Shown: positions 28,301-38,154, counted from the stretch's first letter. The stretch is DNA of 64,000 bases from Metabacillus dongyingensis (GCF_019933155.2 NZ_CP082944.1:1118001-1182000); one strand, 5' to 3'. Made by a program: numbers and translations. Notes: a model not told the origin generated them from the letters alone.

Positions 28301-29602
28301 GCAGAAGCAGTCCTTGGAGTACTGGAGTCTGAGCAGGAAGTTGAAGCGTTTAAAGCTCTTCTGATGAGCGTGAAAGTTGAGAAAGCTTTCCTCTATGATA
28401 CTCTTGCCTATATACACGGAAAGCTTGGAAATCTGAAAGAAGAGGAAGAAAACTTGATTAAAGCGTTTGAACTTGCGCCATCCCAATTCCAGATCCTGCA
28501 TCATCAAGTCAAACTCTGGATAAAGCAGGGAAAAACGAAACAAGCAAAATCCCAGCTTCACACGCTGCTTATGGAAAACAAAGAGAATAAAATTCTTTAT
28601 GATACATGGATTGAATTGATGCTGAGCACAAAGTCCATGCATAAAATTGAGACTGAAATTAAAAAAATGAAGCTTTCCAATAAAGAGAAAAGCGTAGTCT
28701 TTATGAATGCAGCAGCTGCATATGAACGTCAAATGCAATCCATGCGTGATGCCTGCGAAGAAATGGAAGAACAAAAAGGATGGCTGAAGAGGTTCACGAA
28801 TTTTTCAAAGATGAGTCTGAAATTCGGTATGGTAATTGGACTATATGAAGAGGCGATGAAGCATGACCGTGAAAATGTAACAGCCGTTATGTGGTACGTC
28901 GATTTTCATTTAGAGGCAGGATTAGCAGAGGATGCCATTAAAATTCTGGAACAGTGGCTCCGCTATCAGTGGGAGCCTGATGTTGCCTCCAGGCTTGCTG
29001 TTCTTTATGTAAATGAATTTGAAAATGTTCCAGAGAAAAAAGCAGTTAAGTATTTGTCAGGAGCATGCAGCCTAATTGAAACGCTGCTTGAAGAAAACGA
29101 GGATCCAGACTATCTCATTTTGCTTGGAATGGCTTTACTTGAACTTGGCGAATATGAAGAATCAGAAAAAGCTCTCATGCGTGCATTAGAAATTGAGCCT
29201 GCTGTGGAAAAAGGATACTTTCACCTGGCTAGAGTCTATGAAGCTATAGATAAATACAGCAAAGCAGAAGAGGCAATCCGGCAAGCAATCGCTGTAAATC
29301 CAGACGATCATGACAACTATAATCAGCTCGGCCTGATTTATAGACATCAAAATAAACTAAAACCGGCACTAGAAGCAGTTGAGAAAGCTATTTCAATGGA
29401 GCCGGAGGATTTAATCAATTTATATAACAGGGCTTGTTATCTTTCAGCTTTGGGCAGATACAAAGAATCTGGCGAGCAGCTTGAATCTCTATACGAGCTT
29501 GATGAAACATTTATTTTCACTGAGATGGCAGAGGAAGACGAAGATTTAGAACCGTTGAAGGAAGCGGGATATTTTCCAATGAATCCGCTTCTGAAGAGAT
29601 AA
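25376..29602 (+). CDS. Giant TPR protein with an embedded C39-like cysteine protease domain
   Basis: A 1408-residue protein without signal peptide or membrane helix. Residues 1-295 and about 450-1400 are tetratricopeptide-type helical repeats (for example YWYAKGRLCYNKDDYDSAF). Residues 303-445 form a peptidase_C39_2-like domain with Cys316 (YNYCVPACAEMIF), His394 (TSHVQFLAGY) and Asp412 (VQDPN), the usual Cys-His-Asp order, so it may be active. Such domains normally cut Gly-Gly leaders in exporters or act on bacteriocin precursors; inside a cytosolic TPR scaffold the target is unknown. Start follows GAGGGG. Codon use is like its neighbours. A decayed kinase gene follows after two bases, suggesting an old two-gene operon. 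Confidence 0.85.
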   Translation: MKISYIEEMLKKHDYSAAIRHFLEGYREVAEENKLTRFRGFIRSFLDESQLKYLLQVLDASLMDQLSGIIIRDSYRRLKSPQTALWYCEQLIDENKLIEAEELLKELEEQELPGELREKLYFTMASALIGMRRLKAAEAYLKKCESAAGDPMDTRWAYFYLQTGEWDKAVSYLEAGTKDKKDGVIAYLLLVQHYAIQGEAGKSQTLLEEGLLLYPAYPKLILEKIRLSYKQKRWTEMEKAISDLNQLAPFHEYKRMAEYYTADSLYDQKEFEKLQAFLAEHSEFKKESHYKNFTGRTDDAAKMLNFKPVVQKYNYCVPACAEMIFSMYSKSYKQDEIADFVYSVSGSKLSKMIEYFEEKEFAGKYFFGNPDVFKTLIDQNTAVMINIDFPTTSHVQFLAGYDDNLQVFHVQDPNLRDTHEVMYEDLEREYGNNGALSLAILPENETAKLEVLSDNEHELAIKLFSLTEISHGQLSDSEQSFLKENLHNMAVSAYIIKYLPDLVAEEILDAAAKHVFEHSKESEYRSLSAAMAYFSVKNNDRAVEYLEQIPFRHNLAAYWYAKGRLCYNKDDYDSAFTAFTEALKFEPDDHILWGYLALTELNRDRVKEALRYSEIAMDINEEDGFSQINHGIILMDMNEHEKARNLFHTFLKREKQDGYVWFQRALCDKELGRYHLARRGFQTAIALEPETPLGYKELAGLYEFVYEDVPAAKEILEQGIKAAEDKQMLIHEAGDLFERAGEFDQARRFYQQAAELNPKDVYARISLAALYKDEGKTDQFFKTIHLDFEQFQKDSEFLINAGKLMFAASVEMEEKDSYMDLALSYVEKGVLYADSNIGEAVEIYVDLVSETPYSRRGVEFLESLKEGKKDEFFLISYIGCLYESQGLLDKAKQYLKQAISLNNDDVLPFYRLGEIALKQENFVEAEKQYKRVLALDPAHEQAMLDLASIANAREDREAEKEYLMSAFKLDPYCISAEAVLGVLESEQEVEAFKALLMSVKVEKAFLYDTLAYIHGKLGNLKEEEENLIKAFELAPSQFQILHHQVKLWIKQGKTKQAKSQLHTLLMENKENKILYDTWIELMLSTKSMHKIETEIKKMKLSNKEKSVVFMNAAAAYERQMQSMRDACEEMEEQKGWLKRFTNFSKMSLKFGMVIGLYEEAMKHDRENVTAVMWYVDFHLEAGLAEDAIKILEQWLRYQWEPDVASRLAVLYVNEFENVPEKKAVKYLSGACSLIETLLEENEDPDYLILLGMALLELGEYEESEKALMRALEIEPAVEKGYFHLARVYEAIDKYSKAEEAIRQAIAVNPDDHDNYNQLGLIYRHQNKLKPALEAVEKAISMEPEDLINLYNRACYLSALGRYKESGEQLESLYELDETFIFTEMAEEDEDLEPLKEAGYFPMNPLLKR

Positions 29603-29604
29603 TA

Positions 29605-29824
29605 ATGAATGAGATGGACATTGTCGGCGAAGGCTCTACAGCCATTATATATTCTTATGGAAAAGATAAGGCTGTGAAGATTTATAGAGTTCATTCACCT
29701 GATATTCACTGTGAATTTCAAGTGAACAGCTACTTGAATCAGCATTCCGGAAGCTTATGAGCTTGTGGCTTTTGGAACTGCCTTTAGCTGCAGCCAGACT
29801 TTCAGTGCCAACTCCGCAACATGA
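29605..29824 (+). pseudogene. Frameshifted and truncated APH/choline-kinase-type phosphotransferase remnant
   Basis: An ATG two bases after the TPR-protein stop begins MNEMDIVGEGSTAIIYSYG, then KAVKIYRV, the glycine-rich loop and lysine strand of aminoglycoside-phosphotransferase-like kinases. The frame stops at 29760 after 51 codons. The +1 frame from 29738 continues with ISIPEAYELVAFG, which matches the next strand of the same fold, until a stop at 29822-29824. The catalytic HGD and DFG-like motifs are absent. A frameshift and loss of the rest of the gene explain this best. Confidence 0.7.
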
Positions 29825-30015
29825 AATGCAACAGCTGCCTGTAATCATAAGACCACACTTGAAAAAGTAAGCAAAACGGTTAATAATAAAGTGTATCTTC
29901 AAATAAACTTAAAAAAATAGACAGTAAACGGCACAATTTTCTGTTAAAATAAGAAAATATACGCCCTTTGATGCGGCAAAAAATCTATAGTATTTACAGC
30001 AAAGGAGTTTTTTAG

Positions 30016-30954
30016 ATGGAAAAAGTTTTAATCTTTGGTCATAAAAATCCCGATACAGATACAATTTGCTCTGCAATTGCGTATGCTGATCTTAAAACAA
30101 AACTAGGATTAAATGCTGAACCGGTGCGCTTAGGTGAAATCAACGGTGAAACTCAATTCGCATTAAATGCATTTGGAATCGAAACTCCCCGCCTTGTAGA
30201 AACGGTGGCAAATGAAGTAAGCGGGGTTATTTTAGTTGATCATAACGAGCGTCAGCAAAGTGTAAGTGACATTGATGATGTCCGAGTACTTGAAGTTATT
30301 GACCATCATCGCATTGCCAATTTTGAGACAAGCGATCCATTGTACTATCGTGCAGAGCCAGTTGGCTGCACAGCTACCATTTTAAACAAAATGTACAAAG
30401 AAAATGGCGTAAGCATTTCTAAAGAAATTGCTGGATTGATGCTTTCTGCCATTATTTCAGATTCTTTATTATTTAAATCTCCTACATGTACAGAGCAAGA
30501 TATTGCAGCAGCCCGCGAATTAGCGGAAATTGCAGGCGTTGATCCGGAGGTCTACGGCCTTGATATGCTTAAAGCAGGTGCAGACTTAAGCGACAAAACA
30601 GTAGCTGAGCTGATTTCACTTGATGCTAAGGAATTTTCTATGGGTAACTATAAAGTAGAAATAGCGCAAGTAAACGCTGTAGATCCAAACGATGTATTAA
30701 TTCATAAAGAAGAAATTGAAGCATTGATTTCTGCTGTTATCGCTGAAAAAGAATTGGATTTATTCATCTTCGTTGTAACAGACATTTTAATTAATGATTC
30801 CGTAGCATTGGCTCTTGGACGCGAAACACGTGCTGTAGAACAGGCATATGATGTAAAGCTTGTGGATAACACAGCTGTTTTAAAAGGTGTCGTTTCCCGC
30901 AAAAAACAAATCGTGCCAGTCATTACAGACATTTTAACAAGTACACAAGTTTAA
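30016..30954 (+). CDS. ppaC: Manganese-dependent inorganic pyrophosphatase (family II)
   Basis: A 312-residue cytosolic DHH-family enzyme that hydrolyses pyrophosphate to phosphate and so drives biosynthesis. Motifs: [18 protein letters not shown] (metal ligands His and Asp), [10 protein letters not shown], the DHH motif in [10 protein letters not shown], and the C-terminal DHHA2 substrate lid with [14 protein letters not shown] follows AAGGAG. Length agrees with B. subtilis PpaC (309). Single-gene unit. Confidence 0.96.
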   Translation: MEKVLIFGHKNPDTDTICSAIAYADLKTKLGLNAEPVRLGEINGETQFALNAFGIETPRLVETVANEVSGVILVDHNERQQSVSDIDDVRVLEVIDHHRIANFETSDPLYYRAEPVGCTATILNKMYKENGVSISKEIAGLMLSAIISDSLLFKSPTCTEQDIAAARELAEIAGVDPEVYGLDMLKAGADLSDKTVAELISLDAKEFSMGNYKVEIAQVNAVDPNDVLIHKEEIEALISAVIAEKELDLFIFVVTDILINDSVALALGRETRAVEQAYDVKLVDNTAVLKGVVSRKKQIVPVITDILTSTQV

Positions 30955-30958
30955 TATG

Positions 30959-30994
30959 AAAACGCATGGATTCTAATCAATTCATGCGTTTTTT
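30959..30994 (+). terminator. Terminator after ppaC
   Basis: Fourteen-bp stem with one mismatch (30959-30972 with 30979-30992), T run TTTTTT. Confidence 0.9.
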
Positions 30995-31010
30995 CTATAT
31001 GGAAAATCAG

Positions 31011-31038
31011 AAACGGCTTACCTATAAGGCAAGCCGTT
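31011..31038 (-). terminator. Terminator of the YjcZ-type gene
   Basis: Stem AACGGCTT/AAGCCGTT with inner CC/GG pairs directly after the small gene on the minus strand. The T run is imperfect. Confidence 0.65.
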
Positions 31039-31047
31039 CATTTGTTA

Positions 31048-31182
31048 TTAGCAGCAGCCGTGGCCGCCGTAGTCAGCTCCGCCGACAAAAGAAGCACCGA
31101 TGATGATCAATAAAATAAACAATACGATAATTAACGCGAAACCGTTATTGTAGCCGCCGCCGCAATTTCCATCTTTACTCAT
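31048..31182 (-). CDS. YjcZ-family tiny membrane protein (sporulation-associated)
   Basis: A 44-residue protein: polar Gly/Asn/Cys-rich head ([14 protein letters not shown]), one very hydrophobic helix ([20 protein letters not shown]) and tail [11 protein letters not shown]. This layout is the YjcZ/YhgD-like sporulation small-protein family of Bacilli, often present in many copies per genome. Start has AGGAGGA at ideal spacing. Function unknown; membrane or spore-envelope location is inferred. Confidence 0.85.
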   Translation of the reverse strand: MSKDGNCGGGYNNGFALIIVLFILLIIIGASFVGGADYGGHGCC

Positions 31183-31300
31183 TAAAAATTCCTCCTAATT
31201 TTAAATCGAGATGATGAGCATTTTCATGACTCAAAGTTAAGGTATGCCAGATAAAGAATTATGTTAGCCTATTTATGGTTTAGTCAAAAGCTTCAATATG

Positions 31301-31340
31301 TATAAAAAAAAGACCGGCAATCCAATTGCCGGCCAAAAAA
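31301..31340. terminator. Terminator downstream of the 61-residue membrane protein gene
   Basis: GACCGGCAAT/ATTGCCGGCC hairpin with A-rich and T-rich flanks on both strands, five bases from the stop codon of the minus-strand gene. Confidence 0.85.
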
Positions 31341-31345
31341 CATGA

Positions 31346-31531
31346 CTACTTATTAAATAAGCTTTTAACGCCGTGAAAGATTAGAACAAAAGAAAAAACT
31401 AAAATTGCTAAAACGCCCACGACAGTTGTGAAAGGCTCAATGCTTGCCAAGAATGTACCTGCTAACGGCATTTCAACTAAAGCAAAGCCGGCAAGAATAG
31501 CAGCTAAGAATAAGAAGATTAATCGATCCAT
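31346..31531 (-). CDS. Small two-helix membrane protein, unknown function
   Basis: A 61-residue protein with two hydrophobic helices (about 3-28 and 35-54) separated by ASIEPFTT and ending KSLFNK. Start supported by GGAAGGGGGG; its own terminator follows. I do not recognise the family. Context (between YjcZ-like and stress dehydrogenase genes) gives no clear role. Confidence 0.7.
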   Translation of the reverse strand: MDRLIFLFLAAILAGFALVEMPLAGTFLASIEPFTTVVGVLAILVFSFVLIFHGVKSLFNK

Positions 31532-31623
31532 GATTTTCCCCCCTTCCTAGTACATTATATGTAAACGCTTCCAAAAAAGTATTAGTCATTCACACATTTT
31601 ATAGAGGGGGAAAATAAAATTTC

Positions 31624-31660
31624 AAACAAAAAAACGCCTGAATCTTCAAACTCAGGCGTT
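31624..31660 (-). terminator. Terminator of the SDR gene
   Basis: Perfect 9-bp stem AACGCCTGA/TCAGGCGTT followed on the minus strand by TTTTTTGTTT. Confidence 0.88.
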
Positions 31661-31673
31661 CCTGAAACTAGGT

Positions 31674-32543
31674 TTATCCGTTAATGATTTTTCCGCCATT
31701 TACGTGAATCATCTGACCCGTTATATAAGTAGAATCGTTGCTGGCAAGGAAAACGTAGCTTGGAGCAAGTTCATCAGGCTGGCCGGGACGCCCCATAGGA
31801 GTGTCAGCCCCAAATTCCGAAACTTTTTTTGCATCAAAGGTAGATGGAATGAGAGGGGTCCAAATTGGGCCAGGGGCCACTCCGTTTACCCTTATACCTT
31901 TTTTTACAAGGGACATGGAAAGAGATCTTGTAAATGTTGTAATTGCACCTTTCGTTGATGAATAATCAATCAGCTGCTCATTGCCCGCATATGCTGTAAT
32001 GGAGGACGTATTGATTATACTGCTTCCTTTTTTCAGATGAGGAAGTGCTGCTTTCACCATATAAAAAAAGGAGAAGATATTCGTTTTGAACGTCCGTTCG
32101 AGCTGTTCTTTTGATATCTCTTCAATTCCTGCCTGAGGATGCTGCTCTGCGGCATTATTTACAAGGATATCGAGTTTTCCAAGCTGATTGATGGTTTCTG
32201 AAACAATTTGTCCGCAAAAAGATTCTTCGCCTATATCTCCCGGCATAAGAATACATCTTCGGCCTTCTTGTTCAATAAGCCGTTTCGTTTCATTTGCATC
32301 CTCATGCTCGTCTAAGTAAGAAATGACGACATCTGCGCCCTCCTTTGCGTAATGGATTGCAACTGCCCGTCCAATTCCTGAATCTCCTCCTGTAATAATA
32401 GCCACTTTATCAAGCAGCTTCTCACTGCCCTTATATTGAAGTGCATCAAATTCAGGCAGAGGGTTCATTAAGTTCTCATGTCCCGGCTGTACATCCTGAT
32501 GCTGTGCTGGCATTGTTTTTTTGCTTTGATTATCTTGACTCAT
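31674..32543 (-). CDS. Short-chain dehydrogenase, YhdF/YhxC-like general stress oxidoreductase
   Basis: A 289-residue classical SDR. The Rossmann motif TGGDSGIGRA binds NAD(P); NNAAEQHP is the structural NNAG-type motif; catalysis uses Ser (NTSSITAY) and Tyr-x3-Lys (YSSTKGA). The long N-terminal extension (QPGHENLMNPLPEFDALQY) is typical of the YhdF/YhxC/YdaD group, often called glucose or ribitol dehydrogenase-like. Start follows GGAGGGA. A SigB-type promoter sits 75 bp upstream, which agrees with the known SigB membership of yhdF and ydaD in B. subtilis. Physiological substrate unknown. Confidence 0.9.
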   Translation of the reverse strand: MSQDNQSKKTMPAQHQDVQPGHENLMNPLPEFDALQYKGSEKLLDKVAIITGGDSGIGRAVAIHYAKEGADVVISYLDEHEDANETKRLIEQEGRRCILMPGDIGEESFCGQIVSETINQLGKLDILVNNAAEQHPQAGIEEISKEQLERTFKTNIFSFFYMVKAALPHLKKGSSIINTSSITAYAGNEQLIDYSSTKGAITTFTRSLSMSLVKKGIRVNGVAPGPIWTPLIPSTFDAKKVSEFGADTPMGRPGQPDELAPSYVFLASNDSTYITGQMIHVNGGKIING

Positions 32544-32618
32544 CCAAATCCCTCCATGGTTTAATCATGATTAGTATGGTGAAAAGTATGTTGAATATGT
32601 AGCTGTTCTTTAGAATAT

Positions 32619-32643
32619 ATTCCCTGAATAAATGAGATGAAAC
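32619..32643 (-). promoter_or_regulatory. SigB-type promoter of the SDR gene
   Basis: On the minus strand GTTTCA (32643-32638), 13-bp spacer, GGGAAT (32624-32619), close to the SigB consensus GTTTAA-N12-14-GGGTAT. Predicted start is about 70 bases before the coding region. Confidence 0.65.
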
Positions 32644-32681
32644 GTAAAAATCCCCATAAAAAAAGAACTAAAACCTAAGTT

Positions 32682-35600
32682 TTAGTTCAATACATTGAAA
32701 TATCTTGCTTCTGGATGGGCAACAACGAGTGCCGTTACTGACGCTTCCGGCTCCATCATGAAGCCTTCAGTCAGGTTCACGCCGATATCTTCCGGAGATA
32801 TGAGGTCAAATAATTTAGCCTGGTCATCCAGATTCGGACAGGCCGGGTATCCGAAAGAAAAACGCTGACCCTGATATTTCGCAGAAAAGCGCTGATCCAT
32901 AGTAAAATCCGGAGGATCAGGAAAGCCCCACTGGTCACGGATCAGCTGGTGAGTCCGTTCTGCAAGGCCTTCGGCAAGCTCAAGTGCCAGTGCCTGTACA
33001 ACATGGCTCTTTAAATAATCTCCCTGCTCTTTAAAACGGTTGGCAATTTCCCTTACTTTTTTTCCGGCGGTTACCGCAAAGAAGGAGACATAATCTCTTT
33101 GTTTGTTCTCATCTTTTGGACGGATATAATCAGATATGCAGCGGTGCGGCAGCTTTGATTGCCTTGGGAATTCAAATGTCTGCAAGGTTTTTTCCGTTTC
33201 GGGATCCAGAATATGAAGCATATTGCCATCTGACTCTGCAGGGAAAAATTGATAAACGGCTGCAGGCTGGAACCATTTTTCCGCGTAGCCCTGTTTAAGA
33301 AGCTCATCTATTGTTTCTTTTAAGGCAACAGCTTTCGGATCTTTATTTTTAAGCATTTCCTTTACTTTTCCTTTTAGGCCAAGATGATGGCCAATCAGCA
33401 TCTGCATGTTAATGTAAGGAATCAGATGTGACAGTTCGATATCTTTAATAATATGCCGCCTGCAATCCTCTGGCACAAAATAAGGAGAGGGAGTGAGTGC
33501 AGCCCTTTTTTCCAGCAGCTCTATTACTGCCGGAATTGCTTTCTTTTCAGCAGATCTTTCAGGAACGGCTTCTTTTTTCTTAAATTGTGTAGGATCTATT
33601 CTGATTCTGTTTGCAAGGGACAGTCCATCCATTGCATCCTTGGCGTAAATGACAGGTCCGCCGTACTGTGGAGCAATTTTTCCGTCAGCAAATTTTCTGG
33701 ATAAGGCAGCACCGCCAACCATGATTGGCACGGAGATTTCAGCTTCTTTTAAATCCTGTGCAGTCAATACCATTTGCTGGGCGGATTTTACGAGAAGACC
33801 CGAAAGTCCGACGATATCGGGATTTTCTTTTTTGACAGCCAGAATTAAGTCCTGAGGTGTCACTTTTATGCCTAAGTCTACAACCTTGTAGCCATTGTTG
33901 CTCAAGATGATATCGACTAGATTTTTGCCGATATCATGAACGTCTCCTTTTACCGTAGCAAGCAGAATTTTGCCTTTCCCGCTGTCATCCTTTTTTTCCA
34001 TGTGTGGCTCTAAAAAGGAGACGGATGCTTTCATGACTTCTGCGCTTTGCAGCACTTCGGCAACAATAAGCTGGTTTGTATTAAACAGCTCTCCTACCTC
34101 AGCCATGCCTTTCATAAGTGGACCGTTTATTATATCCAGCGGTGTTGCGTACTCTTTTAAGGCAATCTCAAGATCTGCAAGCAGTCCTTCTTTCGTACCC
34201 TCGACCACATATTGAGCAAGGCGTTCTTCTAGAGGAAGAGACTGAACCGGTTTTTTTACGGTTTTCTTTTTGCCTCTGTAGTGATTTGTAAAGGCAGCCA
34301 ATGTTTCGTCATTCGTATTGAAAAGAAGAGTTTCTGACATTTCAATTTCTTCTTTTGGAATCGATGCAAATCGTTCGAGTTTCTCCGTATTGACGATTGC
34401 ATAATCAAGTCCTGCCTGAGTGCAATGATACAAATAAACGGCGTTCAGTACTTCGCGTCCAACAGGCGGAAGGCCGAAGGATACATTGCTGACTCCAAGG
34501 ATTGTCAGGCATTCCGGCAAGCGTTCTTTAATTAAACGGATGCCCTTTATCGTTTCTTCTGCCGAGCCGATATATTGCGCGTCTCCTGTTCCGACAGGGA
34601 ATACGAGCGGATCAAAGATGATATCTGATGGATTTAACCCGTATTTTTGAGTCAGCAGCTCGAAGGAACGGACTGCGATATCAAGCTTTTGCTCAGCAGT
34701 CAGCGCCATTCCTTTTTCATCAATCGTTCCAACAACAACAGCTGCCCCGTATTTGTGAATGAGCGGGACGACTGCTTCAAATCTCTCTTCACCGTCTTCT
34801 AAGTTGATGGAATTGATGATCACTTTCCCTTGAGAATAGGAAAGTGCCTTTTCAATGACTAACTCATCCGTTGAATCTATGACAAGAGGTGCCTTTACTT
34901 TTTTCGTAATCTCTTTTATGAAGGCTTCCATATCTTCTACTTCTTCGCGGTCAGGATCAGCCAGACAAATATCGATTACATGGGCGCCATTCTTAACTTG
35001 AGCTCGGGCAATTTCAGCTGCTTCTTCAAATTTCCCCTCCGCTATTAGTCGTTTAAACTTTCTGGAGCCAATTACATTTGTCCGTTCTCCGACGAAGAGA
35101 GGCCGCATGGAATCATCATAAATAAGCGGCTCGATGCCAGAAACAGTATGAGCCGGATCACGTTCCGGAACGGAGCGGGGCTCGAGTTCACCTACAGCAT
35201 CAGCAATGGCGGTAATATGTGCAGGTGTAGTCCCGCAGCAGCCTCCGACAATGTTCAGCCAGCCCTGTTCTGCAAATCCTTTTACTTTCTGAGCAAGAGA
35301 ACGGGGAGATTCATGATAATTTCCTTCCTCATCAGGCAGGCCGGCATTAGGATAGCAGCTGACAGCTGTATGGGCCATGCCTGATAGCGTCCGGATGTGG
35401 TCGGTCATGAATTCTGGCCCTGTTGCACAGTTTAGACCTACAGATAAAGGCTTCATGTGCTCAAGCGAGATGAAAAAGGCTTCGATATCCTGGCCGGCAA
35501 GCGTCGTTCCCATAGGTTCAATTGTCCCTGATATCATCAGCGGAATTTCTTTGCCTGCTTGTTCAAAGGCGCGTTTAATGCCGAGAAAGCCTGCTTTCAC

Positions 35601-36101
35601 ATTTAATAAGTCCTGGCTCGTTTCAAGAAGAAGCAAATCAGCTCCGCCTGCAAGCAGGCCGAGTGTCTGTTCTTCGTAATTTTGAATAAGCTCTTCAAAC
35701 GTTGCTCCGCCTGTAACAGAAAGTGTTTTTGTCGTAGGGCCCATTGAGCCCGCAACATAACGCGGCCAGTCAGGAGTTGAATATTTTTCAGCTGCCTTTT
35801 TGGCGATCTCCGCCGCTTTTTTATTTAACTCAAAAGCGAGGTGACCGAGATTATATTCATCAAGAACAATCTTGGTAGCGCCAAATGTGTTGGTTTCAAT
35901 AATATCTGCTTTAGCGTCCAGGTAAGCATCATGAATGGATTCGATGACTTCTGGTGCAGTAATCGTTAAATACTCATTGCAGCCCTCGTATTCTTCTCCG
36001 CCGAAATCATCTGCAGAAAGATTTGCATCCTGTATCATGGTGCCCATCGCTCCGTCCAGAACGAGGATTTTTTTCTCAAGCTGCTTTTTTATATCAGACA
36101 T
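32682..36101 (-). CDS. metH: Cobalamin-dependent methionine synthase
   Basis: An 1139-residue modular enzyme that transfers a methyl group from methyl-THF to homocysteine. Order: homocysteine-binding barrel ([10 protein letters not shown], zinc ligands near [10 protein letters not shown]), pterin-binding domain ([18 protein letters not shown]), B12 cap and cobalamin domain ([11 protein letters not shown] is the DxHxxG motif holding the cobalt-ligand His), and a C-terminal SAM-dependent activation domain. Start at 36101 follows AAAGGAAG; it overlaps the yitJ stop by 8 bp. B. subtilis uses cobalamin-independent MetE, so MetH here implies access to B12. Controlled with yitJ by the S-box upstream. 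Confidence 0.95.
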   Translation of the reverse strand: MSDIKKQLEKKILVLDGAMGTMIQDANLSADDFGGEEYEGCNEYLTITAPEVIESIHDAYLDAKADIIETNTFGATKIVLDEYNLGHLAFELNKKAAEIAKKAAEKYSTPDWPRYVAGSMGPTTKTLSVTGGATFEELIQNYEEQTLGLLAGGADLLLLETSQDLLNVKAGFLGIKRAFEQAGKEIPLMISGTIEPMGTTLAGQDIEAFFISLEHMKPLSVGLNCATGPEFMTDHIRTLSGMAHTAVSCYPNAGLPDEEGNYHESPRSLAQKVKGFAEQGWLNIVGGCCGTTPAHITAIADAVGELEPRSVPERDPAHTVSGIEPLIYDDSMRPLFVGERTNVIGSRKFKRLIAEGKFEEAAEIARAQVKNGAHVIDICLADPDREEVEDMEAFIKEITKKVKAPLVIDSTDELVIEKALSYSQGKVIINSINLEDGEERFEAVVPLIHKYGAAVVVGTIDEKGMALTAEQKLDIAVRSFELLTQKYGLNPSDIIFDPLVFPVGTGDAQYIGSAEETIKGIRLIKERLPECLTILGVSNVSFGLPPVGREVLNAVYLYHCTQAGLDYAIVNTEKLERFASIPKEEIEMSETLLFNTNDETLAAFTNHYRGKKKTVKKPVQSLPLEERLAQYVVEGTKEGLLADLEIALKEYATPLDIINGPLMKGMAEVGELFNTNQLIVAEVLQSAEVMKASVSFLEPHMEKKDDSGKGKILLATVKGDVHDIGKNLVDIILSNNGYKVVDLGIKVTPQDLILAVKKENPDIVGLSGLLVKSAQQMVLTAQDLKEAEISVPIMVGGAALSRKFADGKIAPQYGGPVIYAKDAMDGLSLANRIRIDPTQFKKKEAVPERSAEKKAIPAVIELLEKRAALTPSPYFVPEDCRRHIIKDIELSHLIPYINMQMLIGHHLGLKGKVKEMLKNKDPKAVALKETIDELLKQGYAEKWFQPAAVYQFFPAESDGNMLHILDPETEKTLQTFEFPRQSKLPHRCISDYIRPKDENKQRDYVSFFAVTAGKKVREIANRFKEQGDYLKSHVVQALALELAEGLAERTHQLIRDQWGFPDPPDFTMDQRFSAKYQGQRFSFGYPACPNLDDQAKLFDLISPEDIGVNLTEGFMMEPEASVTALVVAHPEARYFNVLN

Positions 36102-37947
36102 GCGTAATCTTCCTTTCATTGACCTCAATTTGTTTCTTGTGAATGTAATTTGTCAGTTCAACGGTTAATTCATAGTTTAAAAATGGTGTAATTAAGTAGA
36201 TTCCATTAAATAAGTCAAAGGCAGCATCGATCAGTCTTTTAGAAATCGCCAATCCTTCCTGATAGGCTTTCTCCCGATTGTCGCCTGCCCGGGCCATTCT
36301 TTCACGAATACTGTCAGAAAGAGTAATGCCCGGAATTTCGTTATGGATAAATTCTGCATTGCGGCTGCTTGTGAGCGGCATAATGCCGATATAAATCGGA
36401 ACGGTTAAGTGCTTCGTTTCCTCATAAACATCAATCAGCTGTTTTTCTGAGTAAATTGGCTGTGAAATGAAATAATCTGCACCGCAGGCAATTTTCTTCT
36501 CCAGTCTTTTTACCGCTTTATCTAGATATTTAACATTGGGATTAAACGCAGCGGCAACTGAAAAATTGGTTTTTTCCCCAAGAGGTTTTCCTGAATAAGA
36601 AAGACCATCGTTAAATTGTTTAATTAAGCTGATCAAATCAAATGATGAAAGATCATAAACGGAAGTAGCTCCCGGAAAATCCCCGATTTTTGATGGATCG
36701 CCCGTAATCGCCAGCACATCCGTAAGTCCCAGCGTATGAAGACCCATTAAATGAGATTGAAGGCCAATTAAGTTGCGGTCGCGGCATGTAATATGAATTA
36801 AGGACCTGAGTCCAAGTGTTTGCTGAACGATGGACCCTACAGCCACATTGCTTATTCTCGGTGATGCAAGTGAGTTGTCTGCAAGTGTTAAGGCATCGAT
36901 TCCAGCAGCTTGCAGTGCTTTTGCACCTTTTATAAATTTGTCCAGCCCAAGCTTTTTAGGAGGATCGAGTTCTACAATCAGAGAGCGCTTTTTATTGACT
37001 ATTTCCGGCAGGGGAGGGTACTTTCTTTCCGCTGCAGACGTGACAGAAATCTCTTTCTTTCTTATTTTAACTTTCTTTTCTGTAACTGGAGGGAGTCCTT
37101 TAAGCGCTGCTGCCATTGCTTCGATGTGGATTGGGGTTGTGCCGCAGCAGCCTCCAATTAGTCTTGCTCCCTGATTTCTGAAGGCTAGAGCGCTTTCTGC
37201 AAAATATTTTTCTCCAGAGCCATAGACAAGTCTTCCTTCTTCAAGAGTAGGCAAGCTGCTGTTGGGATAAACAGATAAGAACGCTCTTTCCGGGAGCGGA
37301 ATTTCTTCAAGTGATGAAAGCATATGGTAAGGACCAAGTCTGCAATTCAGACCGACAACGTCAGCACCAAGGGCCTCAAGCTGAGAAAGGCCTTCTTGCA
37401 GGGGTGTTCCATCCTGCAAGACTCCAATTTCGTGAAGGGAGATGTTTGTAATAATCGGGATATTCGTTTCTTTTCTGGCGATCTCTAATACGGTTTTAAT
37501 TTCTTCAAGATCATAATAGGTTTCAAGCAGCAGACCGCTTACCTCTTCACTGAGCATAAGGTAAAGCTGTTCTCTGAAATTTCGTTTAATGTCCTCAAGG
37601 GAATAGGCATTTTTCTTGAAAGCACGGATGCCGCCTATTGTTCCAAGAACATAGGTGTTATTGCCGGCTGCTGCTTTTTTAGCAATCTGAACGGCAGTAC
37701 GGTTAATTGCTCTCACTTCATCTTCAAGTCCATATCTTGATAGTTTAATATAGTTTGCACCGTAAGTATTTGTCTGAATGACATCTGCACCGGCTGCAAT
37801 ATACGCCTTATGAACATTTAATATTTCATCAGGCTTCGATAAATTCAATTCTTCAAAACACCTGTCAACTCCGTGTGAGTAAAGCAATGTTCCCATTGCT
37901 CCGTCGCCAATCAGGATCTTCTTCTGTAAATCGTTTAAAAGTGTCAA
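36094..37947 (-). CDS. yitJ: Bifunctional homocysteine S-methyltransferase / methylene-THF reductase
   Basis: A 617-residue fusion. Residues 1 to about 290 are a homocysteine methyltransferase domain ([16 protein letters not shown], zinc site [10 protein letters not shown]); residues about 320-610 are a MetF-like flavin reductase ([32 protein letters not shown]). It supplies 5-methyl-THF to MetH, encoded next, and may methylate homocysteine itself. The TTG start at 37947 follows AAGGAGG; the frame before it lacks a ribosome site. Similar to B. subtilis YitJ (612), which is also S-box controlled. Confidence 0.93.
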   Translation of the reverse strand: MTLLNDLQKKILIGDGAMGTLLYSHGVDRCFEELNLSKPDEILNVHKAYIAAGADVIQTNTYGANYIKLSRYGLEDEVRAINRTAVQIAKKAAAGNNTYVLGTIGGIRAFKKNAYSLEDIKRNFREQLYLMLSEEVSGLLLETYYDLEEIKTVLEIARKETNIPIITNISLHEIGVLQDGTPLQEGLSQLEALGADVVGLNCRLGPYHMLSSLEEIPLPERAFLSVYPNSSLPTLEEGRLVYGSGEKYFAESALAFRNQGARLIGGCCGTTPIHIEAMAAALKGLPPVTEKKVKIRKKEISVTSAAERKYPPLPEIVNKKRSLIVELDPPKKLGLDKFIKGAKALQAAGIDALTLADNSLASPRISNVAVGSIVQQTLGLRSLIHITCRDRNLIGLQSHLMGLHTLGLTDVLAITGDPSKIGDFPGATSVYDLSSFDLISLIKQFNDGLSYSGKPLGEKTNFSVAAAFNPNVKYLDKAVKRLEKKIACGADYFISQPIYSEKQLIDVYEETKHLTVPIYIGIMPLTSSRNAEFIHNEIPGITLSDSIRERMARAGDNREKAYQEGLAISKRLIDAAFDLFNGIYLITPFLNYELTVELTNYIHKKQIEVNERKITHV

Positions 37948-37974
37948 ACTCCAAACCTCCTTAGTGCAATAAAA

Positions 37975-38025
37975 AAACAAAAAAAGCCTTCCAAGAAGAA
38001 GACTTTTGAACGTTCAGGACTTCTT
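37975..38025 (-). terminator. Expression-platform terminator of the yitJ S-box
   Basis: On the minus strand AAGAAGAAG pairs with CTTCTTCTT across an inner AACGTT-centred pairing, followed after a few bases by TTTTTTT. Exact stem boundaries are uncertain. Confidence 0.7.
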
Positions 38026-38154
38026 CTTATCGTTCGATGGATGCATCGCTGGAATTAGCACCTTGGATTGAAATCTCTGATGAAGACAGATGATTTCATT
38101 ATGCCAGGTTGCTGAAGCTTCAAAGGGCCAGTCCCTCAGCTTCTCTAGATAAGA
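38026..38154 (-). promoter_or_regulatory. SAM-I (S-box) riboswitch of yitJ-metH
   Basis: Read on the minus strand: P1 CTTATC (38153-38148) pairs with GATAAG (38031-38026); the conserved blocks AGAGAAGCTGAGGGA, CTGGCCC and CAGCAACC lie between. A TATAAT box on the same strand at 38190-38185 with a weak -35 probably starts the transcript. Expected to switch the operon off when SAM is high. Confidence 0.94.

Noticed and set aside
28124..28774. 216-codon minus-strand frame inside the TPR gene
   Set aside because: Cys/Phe-rich composition typical of antisense of Glu/Lys-rich coding sequence, no ribosome site.
31183..31300. Additional small gene or ncRNA
   Set aside because: Only AT-rich upstream sequence of the YjcZ-like gene; no frame, stem or conserved motif.
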